From Candidatus Saccharicenans subterraneus (GTDB lineage Bacteria > Acidobacteriota > Aminicenantia > Aminicenantales > Saccharicenantaceae), in the NCBI GenBank assembly GCA_003426165.1, contig QUAH01000009.1, positions 1 to 64,000 of the forward strand: DNA of 64,000 nt. The letters run 5' to 3'. Shown piece after piece: positions 53,025-61,593 of this stretch; the first letter of the stretch is position 1; each line of letters begins with the position of its first letter. Made by a program: the position numbers and the translations under genes. The notes under the pieces were generated by a model. The model saw nothing but the letters and a program-made list of their open reading frames with translations. It was not told the DNA's origin and ran no database searches.

Positions 53025-54413
53025 TCAGGCCTCCATCTCTTTTTTCAGAAAATTCACGATTCGGTCCAGGGCCAGACCGTGGGATCCCTTGACCAGGACC
53101 AGGTCCCCGGCCTTTAAAAACTTGAGCAGCCAGCCGGCCGTTTCCAGGGCTTCATCGAAAGAATGGACGGACCCGGGGTCGAAACCGCGCTCGACCGCTC
53201 CTTCGGCCAGTTGCCTGGCTCTCGGGCCGACCGTAACCAGGACGTTCCATCCGTTGTCCGGAAGACTGCGCCCGGCCTGGCGGTGAAAATCGATTTCCTG
53301 CGGGCCGAGTTCCAGCATGTCTCCCAGGACGGCAATTTTCCTGGGAGCCGGAATGTGCCCCAGGCTCTCCAGAACAGATTTCAGGGCCACCGGGTTGGAA
53401 TTATAGGAATCGTCGTAGACTCTTATTCCGTTTTTCAGTTCCAGGAGCTGGCCCCGGTGTTCTACTGCCGGCAGGTCGCGCAGGGCCGGGAGGATCTCTC
53501 CGAGCTTTAGTCCGAAGGAGTGGGCCACGGCACAGGCAGCCAGGAGGTTTGAGACCAGGGCCCGGTTGAGGAAAGGTACCCGGAGAGAAGACCGCTCTTT
53601 CCCCAGGACCAGGTCAAAGCGGATGCCTTCCAGTCCGAGGTGTTCGATGTTTTCGGCCCTGACCGGGAAATCCTGTCCAGAACCGTAATAGAGCACCCGG
53701 CCACCGCTCCAGCTTTCACCCATTTTTCTGAGAAGCGGGTCATCGCCGTTCAGCACGGCCAGGGCCCCCGGCCTGGCCCCGTCCAGGATTTCTTTCTTGG
53801 CCTGGGCGATGTCTTCCAGGTCCCGGAAGAATTCCAGGTGAACCGGGGCGATGGCGGTAATAACCGCCACGTCTGGCGGGGCGATTTCAGTGAGCTTTCT
53901 GATTTCTCCCCGCTGGCTCATTCCCATTTCCAGGACGGCGATGTCCTGAGAGCCGTCAATGGAAAGTATGGAGATGGGCAGGCCGATCTGGTTGTTGAAA
54001 TTGCCGGGCGATTTCAACACCCGGAATTTTTCCTGGAGCAGGCGGGCGGTAAATTCCTTGGTTGAGGTCTTGCCCAGGCTGCCGGTGATGCCCACGATTT
54101 TGACCGGGTGAAGTTCAAGCCAGCGGGCAGCCAGAGTTTGCAAGGCCTTAAGGGTGTCATCGACTCTTATCAGGCCGAAGTCCGGGGGCAGGCCGCTCAC
54201 TTCCTCGGAGATGCAGGCAGCCACGGCCCCTTTCTCGTAGGCGTCGCGGACGAACTGGTGACCATCTCTCCTGTCTTTGAGAGCAAAGAACAAGGCTCCC
54301 GGGGCGGCCTGCCTGGAGTCAAAAGTATAGGACAGGATGAGAGTCTCGCTCCGGCCCTGTAGCAGTCGGCCGCCGACCAGCCGCGCCACCTGTCCCAGAA
54401 ACAAACCGGCCAT
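53025..54413 (-). CDS. murF: UDP-N-acetylmuramoyl-tripeptide-D-Ala-D-Ala ligase
   Basis: Adds D-Ala-D-Ala to the stem peptide. The 462 residues show TFDSRQAAPGALFFALK, the ATP loop ITGSLGKTSTKEF, SPGNFNNQIGLP, YDDSYNSNPVAL and VLGDMLELG, with the C-terminal VKGSHGLALDRIV. The ATG at 54413 follows the murE stop by one base and has GGAGAAG upstream; an in-frame TTG at 54437 inside murE is the alternative. Confidence 0.96.
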   Translation of the reverse strand: MAGLFLGQVARLVGGRLLQGRSETLILSYTFDSRQAAPGALFFALKDRRDGHQFVRDAYEKGAVAACISEEVSGLPPDFGLIRVDDTLKALQTLAARWLELHPVKIVGITGSLGKTSTKEFTARLLQEKFRVLKSPGNFNNQIGLPISILSIDGSQDIAVLEMGMSQRGEIRKLTEIAPPDVAVITAIAPVHLEFFRDLEDIAQAKKEILDGARPGALAVLNGDDPLLRKMGESWSGGRVLYYGSGQDFPVRAENIEHLGLEGIRFDLVLGKERSSLRVPFLNRALVSNLLAACAVAHSFGLKLGEILPALRDLPAVEHRGQLLELKNGIRVYDDSYNSNPVALKSVLESLGHIPAPRKIAVLGDMLELGPQEIDFHRQAGRSLPDNGWNVLVTVGPRARQLAEGAVERGFDPGSVHSFDEALETAGWLLKFLKAGDLVLVKGSHGLALDRIVNFLKKEMEA

Positions 54414-54414
54414 C

Positions 54415-55881
54415 CTATTTCTTCTCCAGACTGTCAATTATTTCCCGGGCGGTTTCCACGTCGCTGAAGGGAACCGTCCTGTCCTTGAATTCCTGATAGT
54501 TTTCATGACCCTTGCCGGCCACCACCACCCAGTCGCCCTTCCTGGCCATGACCAGGGCGGCCTCGATGGCCCGACGCCGGTCGACAATTTTTTCGTAGTT
54601 GTGGTTGCCCAGCCGGCGGAATCCCTCTTCAATCTCCGCGATTATCTGTTCCGGCTCCTCGGACCGGGGGTTGTCGGAAGTGATGATGGTCCAGTCAGCC
54701 AGCCTGGCAGCCACCTCTCCCATCCGGGGACGTTTCAGGCGGTCGCGGTCGCCGCCGCAGCCGAAGACCAGGATGACCTTCCTGGGATTAAGGCTTCGTA
54801 CGGCCTGGAGCAGGTTTTCCAGGGCCCCGTCGGTATGGGCGTAGTCGACGATAACCTTGATTCCCAGGCCGTTGGGAACGTTTTCAAAGCGGCCGGGAAT
54901 CCTCTTGACCGAGGAAATTCCCTTTAAGATGTCCGGGACCGGAATGGAGAGGACCAGGGCGGCCGAAATGGCTGCCAGGAAATTGTAAAGATTATGTTTG
55001 CCGATCAGGCTGGAGGTGAAGGTCAGCTGACCGAGGGGCGTGGAGACGGTGGCCGTCATTCCCTCCTGGTTGATGGTGAACTTCTCGGCCCTGACCACGG
55101 CTTCGGGCTTGAAGCCGAAGCTTATCGTCTGCATCGGCAGTTCTGACAGCAGCCTTTCTCCCCAGGGGTCGTCGATGTTGACAATGGAAGCCTGGCGTTT
55201 ATGGTTCAGGAAGAATAATTTTTTCTTGGCTTCGAAATATTTTTCCATGGTCTGGTGGTAGTCGAGATGCTCGCCGCTCAGGTTGGTAAAAACGGCCACG
55301 TCGAAACCGATTCCCCAGACCCGCTTGAGTTCAAGGGAATGAGAAGAGACTTCCATCAGGCAATGGCTGACGCCCTCTTCCACCATCTGCCGCAAGAACT
55401 TTTGGATGTCCGGCGCTTCTGGCGTGGTTCTCTCGGCCGAGAACTGCCGGCCGGCCCAGCGGTATTCCACCGTGCCGACCACTCCGGGCCTGAAGCCGGC
55501 GGCATTCAGGATTTCTTCCAGGATGTAGGTGATGGTCGTTTTGCCCTTGGTGCCGGTGATGCCCACCACCTTCAGCCGGGAAGAAGGATGTTCGTAGAAG
55601 TTGGCGGCCAGCAGGGCCATGGCCTCGCGGGCCTCCAGCACCTGGACCCATGCCCGGTCAATTTCAGCCGGGCGAGGCCGTTCGGAAACTATGACCGCCG
55701 CCCCCCGGGCCAGGGCTTCCGGCAGGAAATCGTGTCCATCCGTCTTCTGACCTTTCAGGGCAACGAAGATGTTCCCGGGTTCAACCAGTTTAGAAGAATA
55801 GGCTATGCCCGTGATCTCCGGGTCGGTGGCTGCCGCCAGGCTGACCACCCGAACATCTTTCAGCACTTCCGATAACTTCAT
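54415..55881 (-). CDS. murE: UDP-MurNAc-L-Ala-D-Glu: meso-diaminopimelate ligase
   Basis: Adds the third residue of the stem peptide. The 488 residues show YSSKLVEPGNIFVALKG, the ATP loop ITGTKGKTTITYIL, TTPEAPDI, MEVSSHSLELKRV, NLSGEHLDYHQTMEKYF and TSDNPRSEEP. The DNPR motif indicates meso-diaminopimelate rather than lysine, so the wall should be of the Gram-negative kind. The gene sits one base after ftsI. Confidence 0.96.
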   Translation of the reverse strand: MKLSEVLKDVRVVSLAAATDPEITGIAYSSKLVEPGNIFVALKGQKTDGHDFLPEALARGAAVIVSERPRPAEIDRAWVQVLEAREAMALLAANFYEHPSSRLKVVGITGTKGKTTITYILEEILNAAGFRPGVVGTVEYRWAGRQFSAERTTPEAPDIQKFLRQMVEEGVSHCLMEVSSHSLELKRVWGIGFDVAVFTNLSGEHLDYHQTMEKYFEAKKKLFFLNHKRQASIVNIDDPWGERLLSELPMQTISFGFKPEAVVRAEKFTINQEGMTATVSTPLGQLTFTSSLIGKHNLYNFLAAISAALVLSIPVPDILKGISSVKRIPGRFENVPNGLGIKVIVDYAHTDGALENLLQAVRSLNPRKVILVFGCGGDRDRLKRPRMGEVAARLADWTIITSDNPRSEEPEQIIAEIEEGFRRLGNHNYEKIVDRRRAIEAALVMARKGDWVVVAGKGHENYQEFKDRTVPFSDVETAREIIDSLEKK

Positions 55882-55882
55882 C

Positions 55883-57670
55883 TCAGTCGGTCACTCCTGC
55901 TGTGGAGTTTTCTTTCCTGGCCAGGATCAGGCCTTCGGGTAATTTCTGCGGGGGTTGGTTGAGGTAAAGCAGAACTTTTCTGGCCACTTCCCTGAAGACG
56001 GGAGCGGCCACCTGCCCTCCGTAATGAAACAGGCCCCGCGGTTCGTCAATGACCACGACCATTGAAATCAGGGGTTGGTCAGCTGGTACAAAACCGGCGA
56101 AGGAGGCCACGTGCCTTTTACTGGAATAGGCCCTGAGTTCCGGGTCGTATTTCTGGGCGGTCCCGGTCTTGCCGGCCATCAGGTAACCGGGAAGGCCAGC
56201 CTCCCGGCCGGTGCCGGTTTCTACCACCGGCTCCAGGACCAGGTCGACCAGTTGCCGCACGGTTTCAGGCTTCAGGACGGACTGGCTGCCGGCCGGTGGC
56301 TCCACGGCGGCGGTGATTATTCCGGACAGGGGAGAGGGCTGTTCCAGCCGGACCCTGGGTTTTACCAGGTAACCGCCGGTGGCAAAGACATTAAGTGTTC
56401 TCAACACCTGGATGGGCGTGGCTGAAATCTCGTAACCGATGGCCACCCGCAGGGATGATTTCCGCCATTTTTCCAGCGGGTGAAAGATGCCGGACTCCTC
56501 TCCGGGGAGGTCTATTCCGGTTTTTTCGCCGAAGCGGAAAGCCCTGAACATCCGGTAAATATTTTCAGCGCCGATGCGTTCGGCGATCTTTATGGTTCCC
56601 ACGTTTGAAGACTGGATGAAGACTTCGGGAAAGCTCAGCACGCCCATCCGGACGTGGTCCCGGACGATGGTTCCCCCGAAAACCAGGTAACCCTGGCTGC
56701 AGTCGTAATAGCTGTTCCAGTCAATCCCGGCCAGTTCCCGGGCGGCTGCCGCGGTAACCATCTTGACCGTCGAGCCCGGTTCATAGGTATGCTGAATGGC
56801 CCGGTTGGGCATGACGTTTTCCGGCGGCGGAAAGTAGTTCGGGTCGTAGGCCGGATAGCTGGCCATGGCCAGGATTTCCCCGGTCCGGGGCACCGAGACG
56901 ATGATGGTTCCCCAGTTGGCCTGGTGCTTTTCCACAGCCCGCTGCAGTTCCTTTTCGGCTATGTACTGGATGGTGGAATCTATCGTCAGGTAGAGGTCCT
57001 GGCCGGGCCTGGTTTCCTTGATGGTCTCGATAAAGAATTCCCGCGCGCGGGCATCCTTCATGATCAGCTGCTGGCCCTCTTCTCCCCTCAGCAGGGAGTT
57101 GTAATAGTACTCAACCCCGGCCAGTCCGAAGTCGTCCACGTTGACCCCGCCCAGGACATGGGCGGCTAGCGGACCCTGGGGATAGAACCTTCTGTTCTCC
57201 TCCAGCAGGTAGATGCCGGGCAGCTTTAGGCTGCGGATCTTTTCCGCCAGCTCGGGCGGAATTTTTCTTTTGATCCAGGTAAAACGTTTGCGCTTTTCTA
57301 TGGAACTGACGATTTTCCTTATTTCCTGGTCCTTCAGGTCCAGCAGGTTTTTCAGCCGGTGGACGCTCTGCAGCTGCTGTTCCAGGCTTTCGCCTTTAAC
57401 CGGCGAGAAGAACACCGAGGCCGCCGGCAGGCTGCGGGCCAGGATTTTCCCGTTGCGGTCGAAAATCGTGCCCCGGGTGGGCAGGACGGTGATCAGGTCC
57501 TGGCTCTGTTCCAGCACCTCGGCCTTTAATTTCTTGTGTTCCAGGACCTGAAGTTCCAGCAGCCGGACAGCGATGACCGCAAACCAGAAGAGAATGGCCA
57601 CCAGGGCGAACTTGACCTTCTGGCGGTGGCTGGTGGAAAACGGCGACCGGTCCTGGAGAATAAGCCTCAT
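55883..57670 (-). CDS. ftsI: FtsI-type septal transpeptidase (class B PBP)
   Basis: The 595 residues have a short cytoplasmic part, one helix (about 21-40), the pedestal domain (TRGTIFDRNGKILARS) and the transpeptidase domain with the three active-site motifs: STVK in EPGSTVKMVTA, SSN in IQSSNVGTIK, and KTGT in MAGKTGTAQKY. No PASTA domains follow, unlike in Firmicutes. It overlaps ftsL by 4 bp. Works with FtsW. Confidence 0.96.
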   Translation of the reverse strand: MRLILQDRSPFSTSHRQKVKFALVAILFWFAVIAVRLLELQVLEHKKLKAEVLEQSQDLITVLPTRGTIFDRNGKILARSLPAASVFFSPVKGESLEQQLQSVHRLKNLLDLKDQEIRKIVSSIEKRKRFTWIKRKIPPELAEKIRSLKLPGIYLLEENRRFYPQGPLAAHVLGGVNVDDFGLAGVEYYYNSLLRGEEGQQLIMKDARAREFFIETIKETRPGQDLYLTIDSTIQYIAEKELQRAVEKHQANWGTIIVSVPRTGEILAMASYPAYDPNYFPPPENVMPNRAIQHTYEPGSTVKMVTAAAARELAGIDWNSYYDCSQGYLVFGGTIVRDHVRMGVLSFPEVFIQSSNVGTIKIAERIGAENIYRMFRAFRFGEKTGIDLPGEESGIFHPLEKWRKSSLRVAIGYEISATPIQVLRTLNVFATGGYLVKPRVRLEQPSPLSGIITAAVEPPAGSQSVLKPETVRQLVDLVLEPVVETGTGREAGLPGYLMAGKTGTAQKYDPELRAYSSKRHVASFAGFVPADQPLISMVVVIDEPRGLFHYGGQVAAPVFREVARKVLLYLNQPPQKLPEGLILARKENSTAGVTD

Positions 57671-57969
57671 TTCACCACCTGCTTTTCGAAGATGACCTGG
57701 TCGGGTTTGGGGTCCTGGAGCTGGAGCTCATTCCGGGCCACCCGGTCAATCCTTTCCAGCGACAGCAGGGCCTCCTTCCTGGTCTCCAGTTTCTTGATTT
57801 CCTCTTTCAGTTTTTCAACCTTCATCTCCAGCTCGTGAATCCGGTAGCCGAGCCGGACCGATTCACTCTGGTACCAGATGTAAAAGGTCAGGTTGCCCAG
57901 GAACAGCACCACCAGCCCGGCCCCCAGGGCCAGCTGTTTCCAGCTATATTTTTTCCTGACCATGCTCAT
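57667..57969 (-). CDS. ftsL: FtsL-like divisome protein
   Basis: A 100-residue bitopic protein: basic start, helix at about 11-30 (LALGAGLVVLFLGNLTFYIWY), then a leucine-zipper coiled coil (about 36-75, HELEMKVEKLKEEIKKLETRKEALL) and the ERIDRVARNELQL segment typical of FtsL. Sequence conservation in this family is weak; position between rsmH and ftsI supports the name. It overlaps both neighbours by 4 bp. The FtsB-like partner is at 23952-24263. Confidence 0.9.
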   Translation of the reverse strand: MSMVRKKYSWKQLALGAGLVVLFLGNLTFYIWYQSESVRLGYRIHELEMKVEKLKEEIKKLETRKEALLSLERIDRVARNELQLQDPKPDQVIFEKQVVK

Positions 57970-58868
57970 ATCCGCTCCGCGGCCCGCAGCTTGGCCGAAT
58001 GGCTGCGGGAATTGGCTTCTATTTCTTCCGGTGACGGCCGGACCGGCTTGCGGGTCAGAATCTTGACCAGCGGCTGGCCCTTCTCTTCTGAAGCCAGTGC
58101 CTGGAAAGCCTTTTTGACCAACCGGTCCTCAAGGGAATGGAAGGAAATCACCACCAGCCTGGTTCCGGGCCGGCACTTCCTGGCCAGCCGGTCGAGAAAA
58201 CCATCGAGGTCCTTGAGTTCCTGGTTGACCTCTATCCGCAGGGCCTGGAAGACCCTGGCCGCCGGATGCAGATGGTTCTTCTGTGGAACCCAGCGGTAGA
58301 CTTCTTCCACCAGCCTCTTCAGGTCGGTGGTATTTTTTAAGAGCCCCAGCTTGCGCTGGCTGGCAATCTTGCGGGCCAGCAGCCGAGTGTGGTGAAGTTC
58401 TCCGTACTTCTTGAAAATCTCGGCCAGGCGGGCCTCGGGATAGGTCATCAGGACCTTTTCGGCCGTGGTCTTCTGTCTCGTGTCCATTCTCATATCAAGC
58501 GGACCTTCCAGGTTGAAGCTGAAACCGCGCTCCGGGTTGTCGAGCTGAAAGGAAGAAATTCCCAGGTCGGCCAGAACGCCCTTAACTTCCTCAAATGGAA
58601 CTATTTCCTTAAAGTCCAGCATCTGCCTGAAATCCAGCTGGAACAGCTTGACCCGGTCCCGGTATTCGGCCAGCCTTCTGGCCGCAGCCTTGAGCGACAG
58701 TTCATCCAGGTCAAACCCGATTATTCTGGCTCCGGGATTTCTCCTCAAAATCTCCAGAGCATGTCCCCCCAGGCCTATGGTGCAATCTATATAGAGCCCC
58801 GGGCGCGAGGCCTGCAAATAGGCCAGCGTTTCTTCAACCAGCACTGGCCTGTGCCCGTAATCTTTCAT
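57966..58868 (-). CDS. rsmH: 16S rRNA (cytosine(1402)-N4)-methyltransferase
   Basis: Methylates C1402 in the ribosomal P site. The 300 residues start YGHRPVLVEETLAYL and show IDCTIGLGGHALEIL, IGFDLDELSLKAA, DLGISSFQLDNPERGFSF, DMRMD and VVISFHSLEDRLVKKAF, ending with AKLRAAERI. The full set of RsmH motifs is present. ATGA overlap with mraZ. Confidence 0.97.
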   Translation of the reverse strand: MKDYGHRPVLVEETLAYLQASRPGLYIDCTIGLGGHALEILRRNPGARIIGFDLDELSLKAAARRLAEYRDRVKLFQLDFRQMLDFKEIVPFEEVKGVLADLGISSFQLDNPERGFSFNLEGPLDMRMDTRQKTTAEKVLMTYPEARLAEIFKKYGELHHTRLLARKIASQRKLGLLKNTTDLKRLVEEVYRWVPQKNHLHPAARVFQALRIEVNQELKDLDGFLDRLARKCRPGTRLVVISFHSLEDRLVKKAFQALASEEKGQPLVKILTRKPVRPSPEEIEANSRSHSAKLRAAERI

Positions 58869-59347
58869 TCAGTCTTTCCTCGGGGGACAAGACGGGCAAT
58901 ATTTTCGAAATCCTCCTCGCTCAGGGGCCGTTTTTCGATTATCGATTCCAGGACTTCCTTGTTCCAGATTTCCAGGTGGTTGTTGAGCCCGATCACCTCC
59001 ACTTCGGTGTTGAGCCTGGCCTTTTCACGGAGTGTCTGGCTGATCAACACTCTTCCCTTGGCATCGATCTGATGATGACTGCCTTTCAGGTTAACCCGCA
59101 GCAGGAAGCGCCTGACGTCGGGACGGAGGGTCAGGGCCCCCTCGTTGGCGATGCTGGTCATCTGTTCCCAGACCGCCAGCGGATAGAGCTGCACCGCTTC
59201 GTCTGTCAGAGAAGTTATGAAGACATCTTTGCCGTAAGACTGCTCGATGATGTCACGAAATTTTTCGGGAATTTTCAGCCGGCCGCTGCGGTCAAGGCGA
59301 GCCGAGTAGCTTCCGATCAGCAAGTTGTTGGCGGCTTCTTTTCCCAT
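58865..59347 (-). CDS. mraZ: transcriptional regulator MraZ
   Basis: DNA-binding regulator with two AbrB-like halves that represses the dcw operon in other bacteria. The 160 residues show GSYSARLDRSGRLKIPEKFRD in the first half and LKGSHHQIDAKGRVLISQTLREKA in the second, which both contain the DxxGRhxIP-type motif. It is the first gene of the cluster. Its start codon lies inside the MraZ-type repeat array, and the only ribosome-site candidate (ACGGGAC) is one of those repeats. Confidence 0.95.
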   Translation of the reverse strand: MGKEAANNLLIGSYSARLDRSGRLKIPEKFRDIIEQSYGKDVFITSLTDEAVQLYPLAVWEQMTSIANEGALTLRPDVRRFLLRVNLKGSHHQIDAKGRVLISQTLREKARLNTEVEVIGLNNHLEIWNKEVLESIIEKRPLSEEDFENIARLVPRGKTE

Positions 59348-59366
59348 TTTGTCCCGTTTTATCCCA
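59342..59366 (-). promoter_or_regulatory. MraZ box: three TGGGN-type repeats over the mraZ start
   Basis: On the minus strand TGGGA, CGGGA and TGGGA stand at 59366-59362, 59356-59352 and 59346-59342, each separated by exactly five bases (TAAAA, CAAAA), the spacing described for MraZ operators. The last repeat provides the ATG GGA of mraZ itself. A further TGGGA lies at 59418-59414 upstream of the promoter, out of this phase. This predicts autoregulation. Confidence 0.8.
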
Positions 59367-59376
59367 TTTTGAGTTA

Positions 59377-59405
59377 AATATAAGAAAGAAAATTGTAAAA
59401 GTCAA
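59377..59405 (-). promoter_or_regulatory. sigma70-type promoter of the dcw cluster
   Basis: On the minus strand TTGACT (59405-59400), 17 bp of AT-rich spacer, TATATT (59382-59377). Transcription would start near 59370, about 23 bases before the mraZ ATG and directly upstream of the MraZ box. All genes from mraZ to hutI are so tightly packed that this may be the main promoter. Confidence 0.75.
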
Positions 59406-59477
59406 GAAAAAAATCCCATCAAAATAAAATATTTTTAAGCGCTTATAACAGAGAGAAAAAGGGAGGGGCCGGACCGG

Positions 59478-60194
59478 TCAGTCTTCGGTCGGCGAAGGGG
59501 CGTATTCTTTAAGCAGATGCCGGGCCTTTTCCAGGTCCTTCTGAAGCACCATGATTATGGTTTCACCGAGCCCGTCCATGGTGAAAGGATAGATGGAGTG
59601 GACGATCTGACCCTTGAGAAGGCAGTAAATGCCGTTGGTGCCCAGAAAGCTCTTTATGACTTCTGCCTCGGCCAGGCTCCAGACCCGGGTCAGCTCGACC
59701 AGCGTTTCTTCCTGTTCAGAGCCCTTTTCAGAAGAAGGTGTAATCTGTCCTGGTTCAACCCGGTCCTGCTCCGGGGGATGTTTTTCCCGCCACGCGAAAT
59801 AATCATCAAGTATCTGTCTGTGGTCAAAAGCAAGCGGAAAATTAATTTCTTCTCGGGTGAAGACCCCGGCTTTCCCGGCATCGTCGGCGGCCTCCGGCAT
59901 TCCTTCGGCCCGGGCGATGAACACGGTTGATATGGTATGACGCCTCGGATCTCGCCGCGGGTCCGAGTAGGTGTGGAACTGCTTGATGAGTTCAACCTGG
60001 AGCGAGGTTTCTTCCCTGGCCTCGCGGATGGCAGCCTGTTCCAGGGTCTCGCCGTAATCCACAAAGCCACCGGGAAGGGCCCAGCCGTGGGGTGGATTCT
60101 TTCTTTCGATCAGCACTATACCGGTTCGCCCATCGGGCAGCCTGATTTCTATGATCAGATCGACAGCCGGGACGGGATGCTTTCTTTCGCTCAT
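59478..60194 (-). CDS. Nudix hydrolase fused to a DUF2007 domain
   Basis: The 238-residue protein has an N-terminal Nudix domain (about 8-135) with the box [24 protein letters not shown], matching GX5EX7REUXEEXGU except for the last positions, and the ADP-ribose or NADH-type front WALPGGF. After a charged linker comes a C-terminal domain (about 165-232, [25 protein letters not shown] and [16 protein letters not shown]) typical of DUF2007, a small ferredoxin-like domain thought to take part in signalling. Substrate is unknown. It is 43 bp downstream of the FBPase gene. Confidence 0.88.
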   Translation of the reverse strand: MSERKHPVPAVDLIIEIRLPDGRTGIVLIERKNPPHGWALPGGFVDYGETLEQAAIREAREETSLQVELIKQFHTYSDPRRDPRRHTISTVFIARAEGMPEAADDAGKAGVFTREEINFPLAFDHRQILDDYFAWREKHPPEQDRVEPGQITPSSEKGSEQEETLVELTRVWSLAEAEVIKSFLGTNGIYCLLKGQIVHSIYPFTMDGLGETIIMVLQKDLEKARHLLKEYAPSPTED

Positions 60195-60237
60195 GGTGAA
60201 TGCTTCCCGGCTAAAATACTGCCGGCAGGCGAAAAAG

Positions 60238-61338
60238 TCAATCCGAAATGATGAACTTCTTTTCCAGCTGCTTCAGCTTTTCCACCACTCCGCCATACTC
60301 CAGCTCGGAGTAGGGCAGCATGGACGGCCCGCAGAATCCCTGGCGTCTGATTTCTGAGGCTTTCATGGCAATCTGAGCCCTTATGGCTTCCCAGTATGGG
60401 TGGTCGAAGACATCAGCCGGCTCCGACAGGCGGCCTTCTTTCATGGAGAAGGCAGCCCCGGTCACCACCGGCGGGCCGTCGAAATAAGAAACGGTGGCAT
60501 TCAGCCGGCAGGGCATCAGCGGCCCGATGTGGCTGCCGCGCATGAATCCGGCCACGTAATGACCGATGTTGAACGGGGCCAGGACTTCGCCCGTGGCCGG
60601 GAACTCTCCCTGGACCCGGACCAGGGCCACCGGGTCGTCCTTGCCGGTGTACTTGCCGGCGATGTTATGCAGGCGCTGGGTGGAGATGGCCACGGCCTGG
60701 TTGCCGGTGCTGCGTGACCAGATGCTCTCGATAACATATTTTTCGGTGTCCCGGAGCAGGGCGGCAATGTCGTAAAGTTCTTCCGGGGCCACCAGCTCAA
60801 TTACCTTGTTTTTTTCGGTGTAGCTGACGTCGATGATGCGAAACCTGTAACCCTGGCTCATCTTCGGACTGAGGATCAGGCCGGAACAGTACATCGGGTC
60901 GGCGAAGGCCAGGTAAAAGGGCAGGTTGTAAGCGCCGGGGTCGGTCTTGTCGGCGGCAAAAAAGATGAAAGGCTCGTTTTCCCTTTCCTCGATCTCCATT
61001 TCGGCCACGGCTGGCCCCAGTCCCTTGACGTTTCCCGAGAAGGCGTCCTTGAGCAGGTCCTGGCCGGCTCCATACAGCCCGGTCTTTTTGGCCACAGCCG
61101 TGCCGGCCAGGAAAGCTTCCCAGGCCAGCTGGTGTATCTTCTCGTTGCCGGTTCCGCCGGTGTGAGTGCAGAGAATGGCGATGTCGTCCCCGGTGGAACT
61201 TATGTAGTAATCAATCAGCAGGTCCTTGCTCCTGGCGGCCACGAAATTCCTGACCTCCTGGAGAAGGGCCAGACTGGGCTTGATATGGCCGCCGATACTG
61301 CCGATATCGGCTTTTAAGACACTGATGGTGATTTTCAT
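60238..61338 (-). CDS. fructose-1,6-bisphosphate aldolase/phosphatase (class V FBPase)
   Basis: Bifunctional gluconeogenic enzyme that condenses triose phosphates and dephosphorylates the product; known from archaea and deep-branching, often thermophilic or anaerobic bacteria. The 366 residues start [18 protein letters not shown] with the metal ligands Asp11 and His18, then STGDDIA with an Asp pair near 51-52, [14 protein letters not shown], and [10 protein letters not shown]. The ATG at 61338 is chosen because GGGGAGG precedes it; upstream frame extension to 61434 is not family-like. A promoter lies at 61370-61398. Confidence 0.93.
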   Translation of the reverse strand: MKITISVLKADIGSIGGHIKPSLALLQEVRNFVAARSKDLLIDYYISSTGDDIAILCTHTGGTGNEKIHQLAWEAFLAGTAVAKKTGLYGAGQDLLKDAFSGNVKGLGPAVAEMEIEERENEPFIFFAADKTDPGAYNLPFYLAFADPMYCSGLILSPKMSQGYRFRIIDVSYTEKNKVIELVAPEELYDIAALLRDTEKYVIESIWSRSTGNQAVAISTQRLHNIAGKYTGKDDPVALVRVQGEFPATGEVLAPFNIGHYVAGFMRGSHIGPLMPCRLNATVSYFDGPPVVTGAAFSMKEGRLSEPADVFDHPYWEAIRAQIAMKASEIRRQGFCGPSMLPYSELEYGGVVEKLKQLEKKFIISD

Positions 61339-61369
61339 GATTGCCTCCCCAAAATGATTCCCGCTTATA

Positions 61370-61398
61370 AATTTATTCGGATGGATATTGGAAGTCAA
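61370..61398 (-). promoter_or_regulatory. sigma70-type promoter of the FBP aldolase/phosphatase gene
   Basis: On the minus strand TTGACT (61398-61393), 17 bp, TAAATT (61375-61370), about 32 bp before the ATG. The remaining part of the 255-bp gap to the M23 gene shows nothing clear. Confidence 0.6.
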
Positions 61399-61593
61399 AT
61401 CCCAATCTGGCCGGGCGGCGCGGTGGAGGGTCAATCAGGAACGACCGCAGTGTTCCGTGGCCAATCACTCCGGGGGTGTTCTGCCCGGATGGTAACCAGT
61501 GGCCTGGTTATTTGTTTCTTGTTCGGCGAGCTGGCTGTAATAAAGCCATTGGGGGTCTCGGCCGCCAGAAAAAATTTTCGGCTGGCTTGAAAC

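Noticed and set aside
59430-59477. TAAGCGCTTA palindrome as a terminator between mraZ and the Nudix gene
   Set aside because: Ten-base palindrome with no loop and no T tract on the needed strand.
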